Assembly: GCA_023078685.1 (NCBI GenBank)
Contig: JALGAS010000003.1
Span: 3,534,001 to 3,598,000 of the forward strand
Source of the DNA: Neopestalotiopsis rosae
Taxonomy: Eukaryota > Ascomycota > Sordariomycetes > Amphisphaeriales > Sporocadaceae
Length of the DNA stretch: 64,000 bases
Direction of reading: 5' to 3'
Positions 11,133 to 21,442 of the stretch are shown in pieces; position 1 is the stretch's first letter, and each line of letters opens with the position of its first letter. The position numbers were made by a program, and so were the translations under genes. A model generated the notes under the pieces. It searched no databases, was not told where the DNA came from, and saw only the letters and a program-made list of their open reading frames with translations.

Positions 11133-14100
11133 GATGATTGTTGTAGATGAATGTATGTTTGGAAATAATAGAATGAAGAGAGTATCTATTGGGACTTGAG
11201 ATGATGCAAGAAATGTCTGTGAGATCTGAATTGTAGTTGCTGTTATTTCATGTCTTGTTGGAGGACTTTCACTGGTATTTATAATTCAATTTTATCTACT
11301 CTCCTGTAGGAACACCGCTCATCTTCGATTTGAATAATGGTTCTGAGTATGTCTACATCATGGGATTCTCAATGTAAGCTTATTCAGAGCAATGTTTTAC
11401 CAAGCCACTATGATCTTCGAAGAAACATCCATTTGAGGTTATAGAGACATTAGAGTTGTTCTTTTTTTGTGTTGGCCAAGACTTTTAGTTCAGGCTTCTT
11501 TTCTTCAGGTCAATCCTACCATCGAGATTCCGAAAGTTTGCAATCCTTGTATACCCTGCTACATATATTTGCGCAAGGGACAAAGGCTTGAGTTCATGTG
11601 GTCTGTGGTAGATCAATTCCTTTTCGGAAACAATAAGTATTATGAGATGAATTCTTGGCGTAATGCGGGGGACCCGTGGGAATACACGCGCTACGCCGCT
11701 ATCATCACTGATCATCTCCAGGCTAGGAGGATTCTTACTTGTCGAATGTTCAGGCTGACTGCCAAGAGAATTGAAGCCCCCAGATTTCGTCATATTCTCA
11801 CGAAGCCTTGCCGTTCAGCCCGTGCCTGCAGCAGTTTTCTGGAAAGTCTGGGGTAGGCATTATGGTGGAATATTTATCAAGGTCTCTAGCTCTTGGCTGG
11901 TCAACTCAATACAATGTACTGGATATCCTTTTGCTCCTCGACTTCACTGTTGCAAGGCATCTACTATTGTTGCGACATTCCTAACCATTCTAGATCCTTC
12001 CATTCTGACACCCTCTATACTGTGAGGGTGTTGGCCCTGACTTATTGGATATCCGCCAAAGTGACGAGAGCATCTTATTCCATGAAAGGATCAAGCATTT
12101 ATCTGCTCTAGACAAATCAATGCCATTCGACGGAACTGCGCTTCACACTAGCAAAACGCATGCCATTTGCCGTCGAGGAAAACTCAGGAAATATTGTATA
12201 GGTCCGGAGCAAGGATTAACAGGTAGAACTCTGACGTATACCGGCGGCCGCAATGTAACAGGGCCCATGACAAAGGAACGTGTGCATCACGGTGCATAGG
12301 GAAGCGACTGGGTCATGGGGTACTGAGAAAGAACATACAGAGCCAACTGTTTTAAAATGAACTGAATGGACTGCGAATCACCCGTGGCCGCCATTCATGA
12401 GAGAAATATGATATACAGGGAGCGACATGGGTTACTGAAGATCCCAGCATCCTACTGGACATCAGCCGGCCGCATTCCTCTGTCAGATTCATACTCCAAA
12501 GGACAAAGAGTGGCACCAGGAAATATCTCTTGCCACAAGAGTGTCTAAGTCAGTCCGTGGAAGACTGTCGAAGTTGACAAAAGATCGGCTTTAAGACACC
12601 TTCACGTCAATCAACCTGACCGATACTCACTTCTTTCACGAGATTCTCCGCCGCATCATATACCTACTGACAATAGCATGATGTAATTACGAAAGACGAC
12701 GTATTTAAAAGTATCATCAGCATATATTCGTGAGTGTGACACTCCTGTTCTGATGCCCTGGGTTCCAGCCTGGTACTCAGCAGCCGTCCGATCGGACCTC
12801 GACAATGTTCCTTCTCTCCCTTCTTGGGAGGCCCAACTTATCGAAATGGGGTTTAACATGCGGCGATACAGCCCTACCGAAGATGAAGAAGATGTTATTG
12901 AAAATGATATTTCCCAGTTAAAACCAAACGTGGGCACAAACGGGGGAGAAAGCCCTCCCCGTTCAACCAGCAGCCTTTGTGAGACTGTACATGGATAGCC
13001 ACAGGCATCAGCCATTTGTGGCGTATGAGACCTTTTGCTCCCAATGATTTTACTGGTCTATTCTATCAAGCGCATATATATTATGATCAATGGATCTCCC
13101 ATGGCGCAGGGATCCAAGCTCCAAACTGGCGGCGACGTTGGTGGTCATTGTGGTCGTTTGCCGGAGATGTCATGGTTGAGTATGGTTGGATTTTGATAAG
13201 ATCAGTCAGCCAGCATATTTATTGTGCTCGATTTGTTCATTTAAGTTTCCTTTGAAGACTCTGCAGTCCAGTGAATTCCAACCAGGGAACACGAGACATT
13301 GTGACCCCTGGTTGCATTCAAGAACCAGGACCTATGGTTTGCGACCGTGGAAATGTCTGGTAATTATCCCGCTGTTAGAATGAAATAATTGGCTACGATG
13401 TCGCATTCAAAAATGAATCTTTGCAACGTTGTCACGAGGAGTGTTGAAGCAATCGGATGAGGCCGTGTCGGCTTCACCCGTGAGGAAGCAATTAAGAGAA
13501 AGCCAAGAGCTTCGACCAAGCCAATTGCCGAAGGAAGAATGCTTCCTAGAATTGCGCTTATTCGCTCGTAACCCCTCTAGGACAAGATATAGACACCTCC
13601 TCTGCTCCCCTTCTTATCCCGAAAAGCCACGGCATAGTTGGAACGACTTCACCGAGGGTATGATTGAGGGACAGTACAAGCTCTCTAGGCGTCAATTTCC
13701 CTGGCGCGACAAGTATATCTCGGGCGAACAGCTCTGGGCGAATCGTTCTTGGACCCCGTATTCGTCCTGTTGATGGTCTTCCTCAGACAAGTGAAAATGG
13801 CGAATGACAGTTACTGTTTGAGCCATCGAGTCTTCTCAATCGCTTCTAGTGTATGCTTACGCCCTGACCGCCCCCGACGTCCGGCTTATTCATGGGCATT
13901 AGTGCAAACTCTACGTGCTCGGTAGATGTAGTCGATTACAAGATCAGCGCTAGGGGGCTCACCCTACAGCGTGTGCTTTGTTTGCTTTTGCGAGGACGCG
14001 AACAATGGGGAATCGACTCCCTCTACATGGCCAAGTCATGCCTTGTTAACAGAAGAGCGGGTGTATCAATGCTGAAGCGATGCGCGTTCTGGACTACATG

Positions 14101-14823
14101 CTGATGGGCCACTCATCGGTTCAGTCGCACCATGAACCTCGCTACTATCTTGCTGAGAGCTTGACAATCGCGGACCAATGGCAGTCGAGACTCCAAAGAT
14201 GTGGCCTAAAAAGGAGAGTGTGCGGTCTAACGGCACCGCACACCGTTGCTGAATATCCTTCCAAACAGGATTACGCTTTGAGCACCTCGTACGCATTTTT
14301 GGGGACTGGTTTCCCTTCCTACCGGTACACCAACGTGAGGCGTCGGAGCAAACATTTTGGAGTCTTGGACCCCCCCATTAGACTTTGCCAACGGCCCGTT
14401 TCAGAGCCTTTACAGTGGCGCCTTGCCTACCACTTGCCCCGGATTTACGGATTTGCCAAGCAAGAAGGAGGAGGCCCTAAGTAGGGACCGCTGGACTCTC
14501 TTTTTGGTCAACGTCGGTTTGGTCGGAACGTGGGACTTGGTATGTGCTGATTCCCGGTCGATGCATCCCCTTCACGCAACCCTCTCCCCTCGCGATCGAT
14601 AATTGCCACTCGATCGTACCTGTGGTTTGGGGACACGACGTGGGCACAACGTGGGCACACACATCATGTTTACTGCTTCTGTGGGCGGTATAGATAGATG
14701 CTTGCAATTCATGTGGATTTCTCTACATATATCATGACTTGGACTTGTCCTCGTTACCTTGACATCAAGCAGGTCGTAGCATGTTGTCATGTGCGGCCTC
14801 CCATACATGGCAGAATCGCAACA
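11133..14823. other. Long gene-poor stretch
   Basis: About 3.7 kb with only short, mutually inconsistent frames on both strands, the longest being 13429-13773 on plus. Stops are scattered in every phase. No transposase, reverse transcriptase or long terminal repeat was recognised. It may be old degraded DNA. Confidence 0.4.
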
Positions 14824-15294
14824 TCACCACAATCGTACGAGTTCACTAGATATCTCGCTAGCAGCCTGAGTGAATGGGCTAATGCCGGCGAGCACGTGAA
14901 TTGACGGCCACGATTGCTGTCGGTGCACACAAGTTCCGCGGAGCCGATTAACGACGTCGGATAATGCTCCGTATAATGAGGAGAGAAGGATTGCAGAATA
15001 TCTGCCAATTGGTTCTTTTGGACCCTGGAGGCATGTAAACGTGTCGAATCCTCTGAAAAAGCAAGCCATCGCAACTTTACAATGACTCATCCTTGTAGCT
15101 GAATACCTTATAATTGTCAGTGAATTTCCCAAAATGTCCATTGTGATCTCGTTACCGTTGGAGAGTCCCCAAAGGTCCCCCAAGAGAAGAGAAAAGTCGG
15201 GGTTTAGTCCGTTCGTGGCGACAAGCTCATCGCAGGAGACATAGCACGGATCTTCCCACACCCACGAGTCGGGACCCCAGGGGTCGAGCAACAT
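14824..15294 (-). CDS. Hypothetical protein (weak)
   Basis: An ATG-initiated frame of 156 residues begins MLLDPWGPDSWVWEDP. It contains a plausible 54-nt intron (GTATTC donor, pyrimidine-rich TTTTTCAG acceptor, about 15108-15055) whose removal keeps the frame. The first 60 residues look coding, but the C-terminal part is compositionally poor and no domain is recognised. It diverges from the seven-TM gene at 15642. It could equally be a chance frame in degraded DNA. Confidence 0.3.
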   Translation of the reverse strand: MLLDPWGPDSWVWEDPCYVSCDELVATNGLNPDFSLLLGDLWGLSNGNEITMDILGNSLTIIRYSATRMSHCKVAMACFFRGFDTFTCLQGPKEPIGRYSAILLSSLYGALSDVVNRLRGTCVHRQQSWPSIHVLAGISPFTQAASEISSELVRLW

Positions 15295-15641
15295 AGTTTG
15301 GTAGCGTACAACAATCGCGTCATGAGCGCAACGTAGTTTAAGCAGAGAGGGAGGATAACAATCGGAAGATTCCCCTTTGCTCTCCCCTCACTGGCTCAAA
15401 CGGGTCGAACCTACGTAGCCAAAAGCAGCCAAAGAAGCCATAGTAGCTCACTTGGCTTTCTTGTCTTTTTCGCCGCAGGAAAGCAAGAAACGAACAATTC
15501 CGCGAAACTCTTCCTTCTCTTACCAGTAACGATCTTTTTCTGAAAAACTTGTCTTGAAAGAAAGAGATTCTTATTCATGTATCGCCCACGCGCTTTTGCG
15601 CCGCAACGCCTCTACAGCGTCGTCAGTCTCGACACTTTGCG

Positions 15642-17200
15642 ATGAGCGTGCCAGGAGGCCTTGAACCGGGACCTTCCCGTGACCCGCTGGGAGGAAGGGT
15701 TGCGTCCCTCTCAGTATGTGTCCTGGCAGCAATAGTCGTTTCGGCTCTACTCGGTGTGTGGTATTGCACAGGAAAACAAAAGGATTCTTTTGCTAATGTG
15801 ATCTCTAGGATACAAATATGCCACTGTCAGTCATAGACAGAAGCTCCCGTGGCTGATATGGCGTAAGTCGATGGTTTAGCACCCCAGATTGAGAATGAAG
15901 CTGACGAGCCTAGTGGTTTTTGCAATATACCTACTGTCAATGATCTTTGTCTCGTCCCTGATAATCCTACAATATGGGGTTTATTCGGGGAGAAATATGC
16001 ATGCTTGCAATGCAGCAAGTTTCCTATGTTTAGGAGTGTACCTGTTGATAAAGGTATGTACTTGAATTTGAGTACTCAAGGACTTGATACTAACTGGACT
16101 CCAGATTGTACGTTCGAATATATTCGCGACTGTCGCTCAACTAATATCCTTCTAGGCTGTCTATCTCTTCCTCGTGGACCGCGCTGTGAGTGCTATTCAC
16201 GGTGACTTCTTACCTGCGATGATGGACTCTAATATATCTCTAGTATATCGTGAGCGGATCCACAAAGAGTCGCCTCAAGTCAAAGCTATACCTCGGGAAC
16301 ACATTTGGAATGCTAGGTACGGACTGAGTCGTTTCAGGCCCTCGCATTCAACAATATTAACTCTCATCCTCAGGCCTTTACGGAGTCATCGGCATTCTTG
16401 ATTTTGTCTAGTGAGTTCATCGTCGATACCTACATGATGGCTCGTATACTAATCGATCAGTCGCATCGCCTATATCAGAGATGGCCAATGCGTCCTGGGT
16501 ATCGAGTGGGAGCTCATCATTCCTCTCATCGTATTTGACGTGGCCGCCAATGTTCGTAATACTGACTTCCAAGCGCAAAGATTTATACTAACGCCGATGC
16601 AGATCTACCTTACAGGACTCTTCCTCAAACCACTGATGAGTAAGATATATACTGGGCGTCACGACGTAGGCTATCAATGCTAACCATCGGTTGTAGATAC
16701 GTACTCGATACGACGAAAATTGCCACCACCTCCAGTTCTGTCAGGCGGGGATGCAGCCTTGCAGGCCAAACCACTCAATAGCAAGCTGCGAAAACTCGCC
16801 ATCCGTACCGTCATTGGCTGTGTCAGCACATTGCTTATTAGCATGGCGTAAGTTTCCATGTCTTGAAAGAGCTACGGCTAGGGGCTAATTGGAAGATAGC
16901 AACGTGACAGCACTCCTGATCCTCCGGAGTGAAGTCGTTTGGCTTTGCATGACGTGCTGTACAGTTGACAGTCAGTAACAATTCTTTGCCACTTCACATA
17001 CACCTGTCATTCATCATGTCGGCTAACAAATGAGTTTAGTCATAGCAACGTCCATCATCATTCACTGGGTTACTCTACCCGACGATCTGTCCAAAGCGCA
17101 TTCATCTTGCGGGCCCAGCTGTACCGAGACGTCTCTCACCGATGACCCCGAGCGGGAAACGAAATCAAGGACGTTATCCATACCGACGGCCCCGCCCTAG
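15642..17200 (+). CDS. Seven-TM fungal integral membrane protein, 12 exons with a 3-nt exon
   Basis: Twelve short exons assemble in phase to 319 residues: 15642-15753, 15809-15862, 15914-16053, 16105-16107, 16156-16185, 16244-16316, 16374-16410, 16461-16551, 16603-16639, 16697-16847, 16900-16970 and 17040-17200. The introns are 48-76 nt and most carry a CTAAY branch site. The product has seven hydrophobic segments: SLSVCVLAAIVVSALLG; LPWLIWLVFAIYLLSMIFV; a third containing FLCLGVYLLIK and VYLFLVDRAYIV; LYGVIGILDFVYRI; ELIIPLIVFDVAANIYL; IRTVIGCVSTLLISMANV; and VVWLCMTCCTVDIIATSII. This matches a widespread ascomycete family of uncharacterised multi-pass proteins with a conserved YLFLVxRA motif after the third helix. 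The C-terminal tail is polar. The topology resembles a receptor, but no GPCR family motif was recognised, so a ligand-sensing role is only a possibility. Confidence 0.8.
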
Positions 17201-17896
17201 CCGACTTAGTGAAGGATTGTCGGAGGTAAACAAGTCGGACTAGGTCGACAAACAATTTGAGCGCTGCAATTCAAAGAACAATTAAACACACCACCACGAA
17301 AGCATTTCCCGCTTTGTGACGATCAAATTCGCACTCGTGTATCGATAATTTCGTTCGAAGGACTAACATCTGATCTACAACTACAAAGCTCTTCAGTAAA
17401 CCACTGCCTACTCATACCATAACCATGAGACCAATCCCCTTGGCTCTTAATGTCGCAGCTCTATGCCAGGTTCGCTGCTCCGAAGATACCATCAACCAGG
17501 TGGCCCCAAGGCCGATATGAAACTGTTCGAACTATTTCCCTCGATGACCTAGTTCGACCTACTTCGCAATCCTGGCCAATTTGAGGATATTCCGGACTAT
17601 AAAGCAGCCATAAACAAGATGAATGATGGCGTGGTATATACTGTACGCACGCCGGTCTCAAACCTCCATAAAGACTGTTCCTCCAATTGAACGAACTCCC
17701 TGCGTGGGACGTAACATGGTGCGACTCATTCTGGAATAATTTATGCAAACCACTTCAACGGATGCTGCGATCGTGTGGCCGAGACTTCGAGGGACCTATT
17801 CACATCTAGCTGTTAGTGGTGTTTTCTTCGGGAGAGCAGTGGGATCACAGGCCGAATTTTCAAAAAAGCCTAGAGACTTGCCCATTTTATGATACG
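17201..17896. other. Intergenic region with possible decayed small gene
   Basis: From ATG 17425 a short frame resembling a signal peptide (MRPIPLALNVAALC) runs into a stop at 17518. Coding-like stretches continue in other phases to about 17807, for example LNELPAWDVTWCDSFWNN. No splice solution joins them, so a frameshifted remnant of a secreted-protein gene is possible but unproved. Confidence 0.3.
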
Positions 17897-18565
17897 TTAT
17901 TTCTTTGACACATCAGTCGATTCCAGCTGCCGCAGAACTGTACTCAGAAGATCCCGAGACTTTGCTACCTGTTGCTTCAATTCAGCCGCTTCTTCTCTCG
18001 CCAAGTTTAATTGCTCTACTTGTTCGGCAACGTCGATCATAATTTCCTGGACCTTCTTGTCGACGCTGTGAATAAAACATCTCGCCACAGTCTGCAAGGT
18101 ATTGAATAGATCGTTCTCCAGACCATTATCGAGTTCGATCTTCACATTCTGAAGACTCTGCGTATGTGGAACAACAGTCCGCCTCGCCTGCTCGAGGGCG
18201 ATCTTCTTCCGAGAGAGAGCCTCGAGTCTCTCAGTAATCTGATCAAGATTGCTCTCGCAACGTCGGAGATCCGAAACAAAATTTTGCTTGCTCTTCAATG
18301 CCACGTCGATGGTGATCTCGGAATGCCTTATTTGGCGAAGTGCGTGGTCCAATTCTTCTTCCTCAGCCTGCTCAAGAGCTTGCTCTCGTTGGTGCTCTGC
18401 AAACTCTTCAAGCTTTGCGAGTTCTGCAGACCAATCAGGCTCTGAGGATACCGGGGAGGACTCTGCATAGTCTGTGGGATCCGTAGACTCTCTAGGTTTT
18501 GTGGAATCGGTGGACTCTGCCGACTTTGGGCGGGTTGGAAGCTTGTCTCCAGTAGGGGCTGACAT
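17897..18565 (-). CDS. Coiled-coil protein, unknown function
   Basis: One exon, 222 residues, starting MSAPTGDKLPTRP. Residues 1-45 are a Ser/Thr/Asp/Pro-rich disordered leader with repeated EST-D/PTD phrases. From about residue 47 to 215 the sequence is highly charged (Glu, Arg, Gln, Leu) with heptad spacing, for example EQALEQAEEEELDHALRQI and AEQVEQLNLAREEAAELK, predicting long coiled coils broken near residue 130. There is no transmembrane segment, signal peptide or known enzymatic motif. It may be a structural or scaffold protein. Start choice: the ATG at 18565 is preceded by an adenine-rich context and an in-frame stop lies upstream. Confidence 0.7.
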   Translation of the reverse strand: MSAPTGDKLPTRPKSAESTDSTKPRESTDPTDYAESSPVSSEPDWSAELAKLEEFAEHQREQALEQAEEEELDHALRQIRHSEITIDVALKSKQNFVSDLRRCESNLDQITERLEALSRKKIALEQARRTVVPHTQSLQNVKIELDNGLENDLFNTLQTVARCFIHSVDKKVQEIMIDVAEQVEQLNLAREEAAELKQQVAKSRDLLSTVLRQLESTDVSKK

Positions 18566-18624
18566 TTTCGATATGTGTGAAAGGAAACCCCTTTCTTGGC
18601 AATCTTTGGGCTTACAGACTTGTG

Positions 18625-19128
18625 CTATGTAGACGTGGAGCTTGTTGTAAAGAGACTGGCAATGAGTTGTAAAAACTTCGATATTTGGTTATTGCAAAAG
18701 GTGAGTGCAAAGTTGAGAAGCGGCTGCTTATGAACAGCTTTTGCTGAAAGCGGGACGAGTACACGTTGGGAACTCGGCGCGCTGGTGAAGGGTGGGAAAT
18801 TTGAGTGATGTTTTGTTTTGATGGGATTTTCGCAGCTTATTAGGACAAAGATCATTCCAACGTCATCTATCTTGGGAATTCGTACCTGCCAGCACCACGA
18901 GAGAGAAGTTTTCGCGCAATAGTCGGGATGGTCCATCGTGATCCCCATCTCTGTTTGATCTAGCGTAATGGCACAGGTGCTGCCTGCCGAGTGCTTTGGG
19001 TCGTGACTACAATTTTCAAAACGTTCTTTGGAGCTGTAGTGACGATCAAAGTGGTGAATAACACACCCAAAACATGATATTGGAATTTTGTGATGTCTTA
19101 AGCATCCTGCAAGTATACACTGATGCAT
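18625..19128 (-). CDS. Cys/His-rich hypothetical protein (uncertain model)
   Basis: An ATG-initiated frame of 167 residues. The first 80 residues are dense in Cys and His: QCILAGCLRHHK, SCFGCVIHHFDRHY, NCSHDPKHSAGSTC, HPDYC and SWCWQ. This looks like a small metal-binding module. A GTACGA donor follows SWCWQ and an AATAAG acceptor lies about 50 nt downstream, so the real C-terminus may differ from the open frame. It ends just upstream of the coiled-coil gene on the same strand, and its 3' part may overlap that gene's 5' leader. No family is recognised. Confidence 0.35.
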   Translation of the reverse strand: MHQCILAGCLRHHKIPISCFGCVIHHFDRHYSSKERFENCSHDPKHSAGSTCAITLDQTEMGITMDHPDYCAKTSLSWCWQVRIPKIDDVGMIFVLISCENPIKTKHHSNFPPFTSAPSSQRVLVPLSAKAVHKQPLLNFALTFCNNQISKFLQLIASLFTTSSTST

Positions 19129-19243
19129 CGCTATGATTTCCAAAAAGGCGGAATGACGCTTGAACTCAAGCAGTTTGACCCGTCTGAGATTTATTAGTAA
19201 TCTTCCAGAACTCTAAGTTGAAACTATAACTGCCTTTTCTGCT

Positions 19244-21442
19244 CTATGGTACGCTCTTTCGTCTAATCCCAACTTGTCGTAGCTTTGGCGCATCGTCTCC
19301 GTCCTCCAGACGAACCCAGACCCTGGACGCCATGCTTTTTATTCCGGTGGTAGTCCTGAGGTCTGGTGTCTCATCATGTACTGGAGGCTCCTCCACTAAA
19401 GTCTCGTCTACCCATTTCATGCCACCAGGACCATGGAGTAATAAGGCTAGTGGAGATGTCTTCCATAGGGGTAAATTACTCTGGTGTGTTGTGTAGATTG
19501 TGAGGGCAAGCACAACCAGAGTCATTGACGCTATCACTGCTGGTAGAGCCAGCCATACCCAGTTGGCTTGTATGCAAGCAACAGTATTGAAAGCTTGGCC
19601 AACTACTGGCTCGCTATAATCAGGTTCACCATTTCCACGAGCCCATACGGTCAAGGCCTGCTCAACGTTCTGAAAAAGGGTGTTGATGCTAGTCATGTCG
19701 ATATTGCCACCGTTATACAGATCAGCCAATTGTCGTGGACCTGGGCCATCTGCATTGACTTGTCCCTCGAGAGTGTCTGAAAGGCTGTTAGTGAATATGT
19801 CGTTCACCATGTCCCCGTCTAAAAGATAAAGGCACTTTTTGGCAAGCAAAGACCGTCGCGACGAGTTTGACGTATCCTCAACCCCGCTCGACAAAGTCAT
19901 ATTGTAAGCAATCCAACGTCCTTGACCATTCAAGTCGTAACCTTGAGAGACAAGTTCAACGCGTTGTTGGTCGGTGATGCAATGCTTATCAAGCATAGAG
20001 AGATCTGAATTTGGACGGTCTTGGCCCCAAAAGATGTCGGGTGTTGTTTCGATTGGTGTTTCTTGAACCTGACCAGAATCTATGATTGCTGTGTATGTTC
20101 GAATACAAGGTTGAATAGAATATGTGGCTGCGCCATATCCACGACAAGCCCATGTCATGCTATGTGGATCCAGAGTTGAGCAGTCAGATGACTGGTTCCA
20201 ATCCGATTTCATGGCATATATGATGTTGTAATCAACCCCAAGCGAGAACTTTAGGGAACTGTTCAACTGAGGGCTTATAGAATCTGCTCGCCACGTCGAC
20301 TTGGCCGTGAGTTGCTGACGAGAGTTTTTTGACGTGTCATTAAATGACATGGAATATGTAGCCGAGAAGAAAGGATCGACTTGAGTTGTTATGTTGCACA
20401 CGTCTATATCAAAGCTCTCCGTAGATTTACAATCCTGAGTGCAGTTTACGGGAAACGGACCAACGTTTGTGGCATTGACGCAATGAGCCTCAACCGTAAT
20501 TCGATTCGAAACATCTTCGCACTTGCTACAAAAGGCAAGTGTACTGTATTCATCACTTAAAGTGCAGTTCCCGGTGGAGCAAGGAAAGTCCGAGAGAGTT
20601 GCTATTTGTTTGTATCCAGATGCAAGGGTCGATTTAATGCTGTCGAAGTTTTCACGAGAGTCGACCATGTTCGTCCGAGGTAGCTTTGTTTTCCGGTTTT
20701 TAATGGTCAGTACATCGCAACTGGTTGACTGGGCGAGCTGCTGGAAGAACGGGTCGAGAGCGATGCTGAGAATGGTGACTACCGCTGCCAGGGCCACTAT
20801 GGGTTGCTGTAGACGAAGCTTACATAACCACACCACTGCGCCATAGGGCCCTTTTCCAGCCTCTTGGAATAAAGTCATGTCTCTGAGCGATTGTGGAAAA
20901 CGGTACCAGCTCCATTGAAGCTGGCCAATACATGAAGTCAGAATAAGCGCCATGTTGCCCTTTAAAATGAAAGCATATGTCGAAATTAGAGCGTTGATGG
21001 TTATGGATAAAGGCCATTCCGGAACAGGTTGACGATCATGTAGGCGTAAAGTGACTACCGTGGCGATGATTGCGACGAGGAGTAGTGCAGCGTTCAAAAT
21101 TTCCCACAACCAGTGTTGCCGAACAAGCGTATAACACCGAGAAGCCAGGGGTGTTCTTTTTTTCCCTGGCTCTGCTGACTCCAACTTGCCCTCGAATGAC
21201 GGAGTATGATTGATAAGATATGTGCTCGCCGCCATTTTCGTGCGCGACATTGCAGAACCAGAATCATGTTCGTCTGGATGCATTTGCGAAGGCTGGTTGA
21301 TTGTGAGCCTGAAGTTGGGGCTAGCTTCAGTTCTCGAGGCGACAAAGATTGTGCCCGCAGACACAGACTCAGATGATTGTCTGAAATCGCCATCATCATC
21401 GTCATTCAGTGGCGAGGTTTCGCTGTGCGAGTCTAATGCCAT
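19244..21442 (-). CDS. DUF3176 family multi-pass membrane protein
   Basis: A single exon of 732 residues. The N-terminal 100 residues are polar and disordered. Hydrophobic segments follow at about 111-132 (WLWEILNAALLLVAIIATVV), 146-172 and 214-230, separated by the family signature GQLQWSWYRFPQSLRDMTLF. A large Cys- and Asn-rich domain (about 235-620) has many N-glycosylation sites and paired Cys (CSTGNCTL, CSKCEDV, NCTQDCKS), so it is probably extracytoplasmic. One more helix near 626-649 and a cytoplasmic tail close the protein. DUF3176 proteins are common in filamentous ascomycetes and have no assigned function. The architecture, a disulfide-bonded ectodomain between membrane helices, would suit a surface or vacuolar protein. 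The ATG at 21442 is the first in frame. Family call firm, role unknown. Confidence 0.87.
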   Translation of the reverse strand: MALDSHSETSPLNDDDDGDFRQSSESVSAGTIFVASRTEASPNFRLTINQPSQMHPDEHDSGSAMSRTKMAASTYLINHTPSFEGKLESAEPGKKRTPLASRCYTLVRQHWLWEILNAALLLVAIIATVVTLRLHDRQPVPEWPLSITINALISTYAFILKGNMALILTSCIGQLQWSWYRFPQSLRDMTLFQEAGKGPYGAVVWLCKLRLQQPIVALAAVVTILSIALDPFFQQLAQSTSCDVLTIKNRKTKLPRTNMVDSRENFDSIKSTLASGYKQIATLSDFPCSTGNCTLSDEYSTLAFCSKCEDVSNRITVEAHCVNATNVGPFPVNCTQDCKSTESFDIDVCNITTQVDPFFSATYSMSFNDTSKNSRQQLTAKSTWRADSISPQLNSSLKFSLGVDYNIIYAMKSDWNQSSDCSTLDPHSMTWACRGYGAATYSIQPCIRTYTAIIDSGQVQETPIETTPDIFWGQDRPNSDLSMLDKHCITDQQRVELVSQGYDLNGQGRWIAYNMTLSSGVEDTSNSSRRSLLAKKCLYLLDGDMVNDIFTNSLSDTLEGQVNADGPGPRQLADLYNGGNIDMTSINTLFQNVEQALTVWARGNGEPDYSEPVVGQAFNTVACIQANWVWLALPAVIASMTLVVLALTIYTTHQSNLPLWKTSPLALLLHGPGGMKWVDETLVEEPPVHDETPDLRTTTGIKSMASRVWVRLEDGDDAPKLRQVGIRRKSVP

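Noticed and set aside
11133..14823. Search for hidden multi-exon genes in the gene-poor stretch
   Set aside because: Unlike 15642-17200, no chain of short exons with in-phase GT-AG pairs and hydrophobic or domain-like products could be built.
17425..17807. Possible small secreted-protein gene on the plus strand
   Set aside because: Signal-like start and later coding-like phrases are in three different phases with no acceptable intron pair; at most a remnant.
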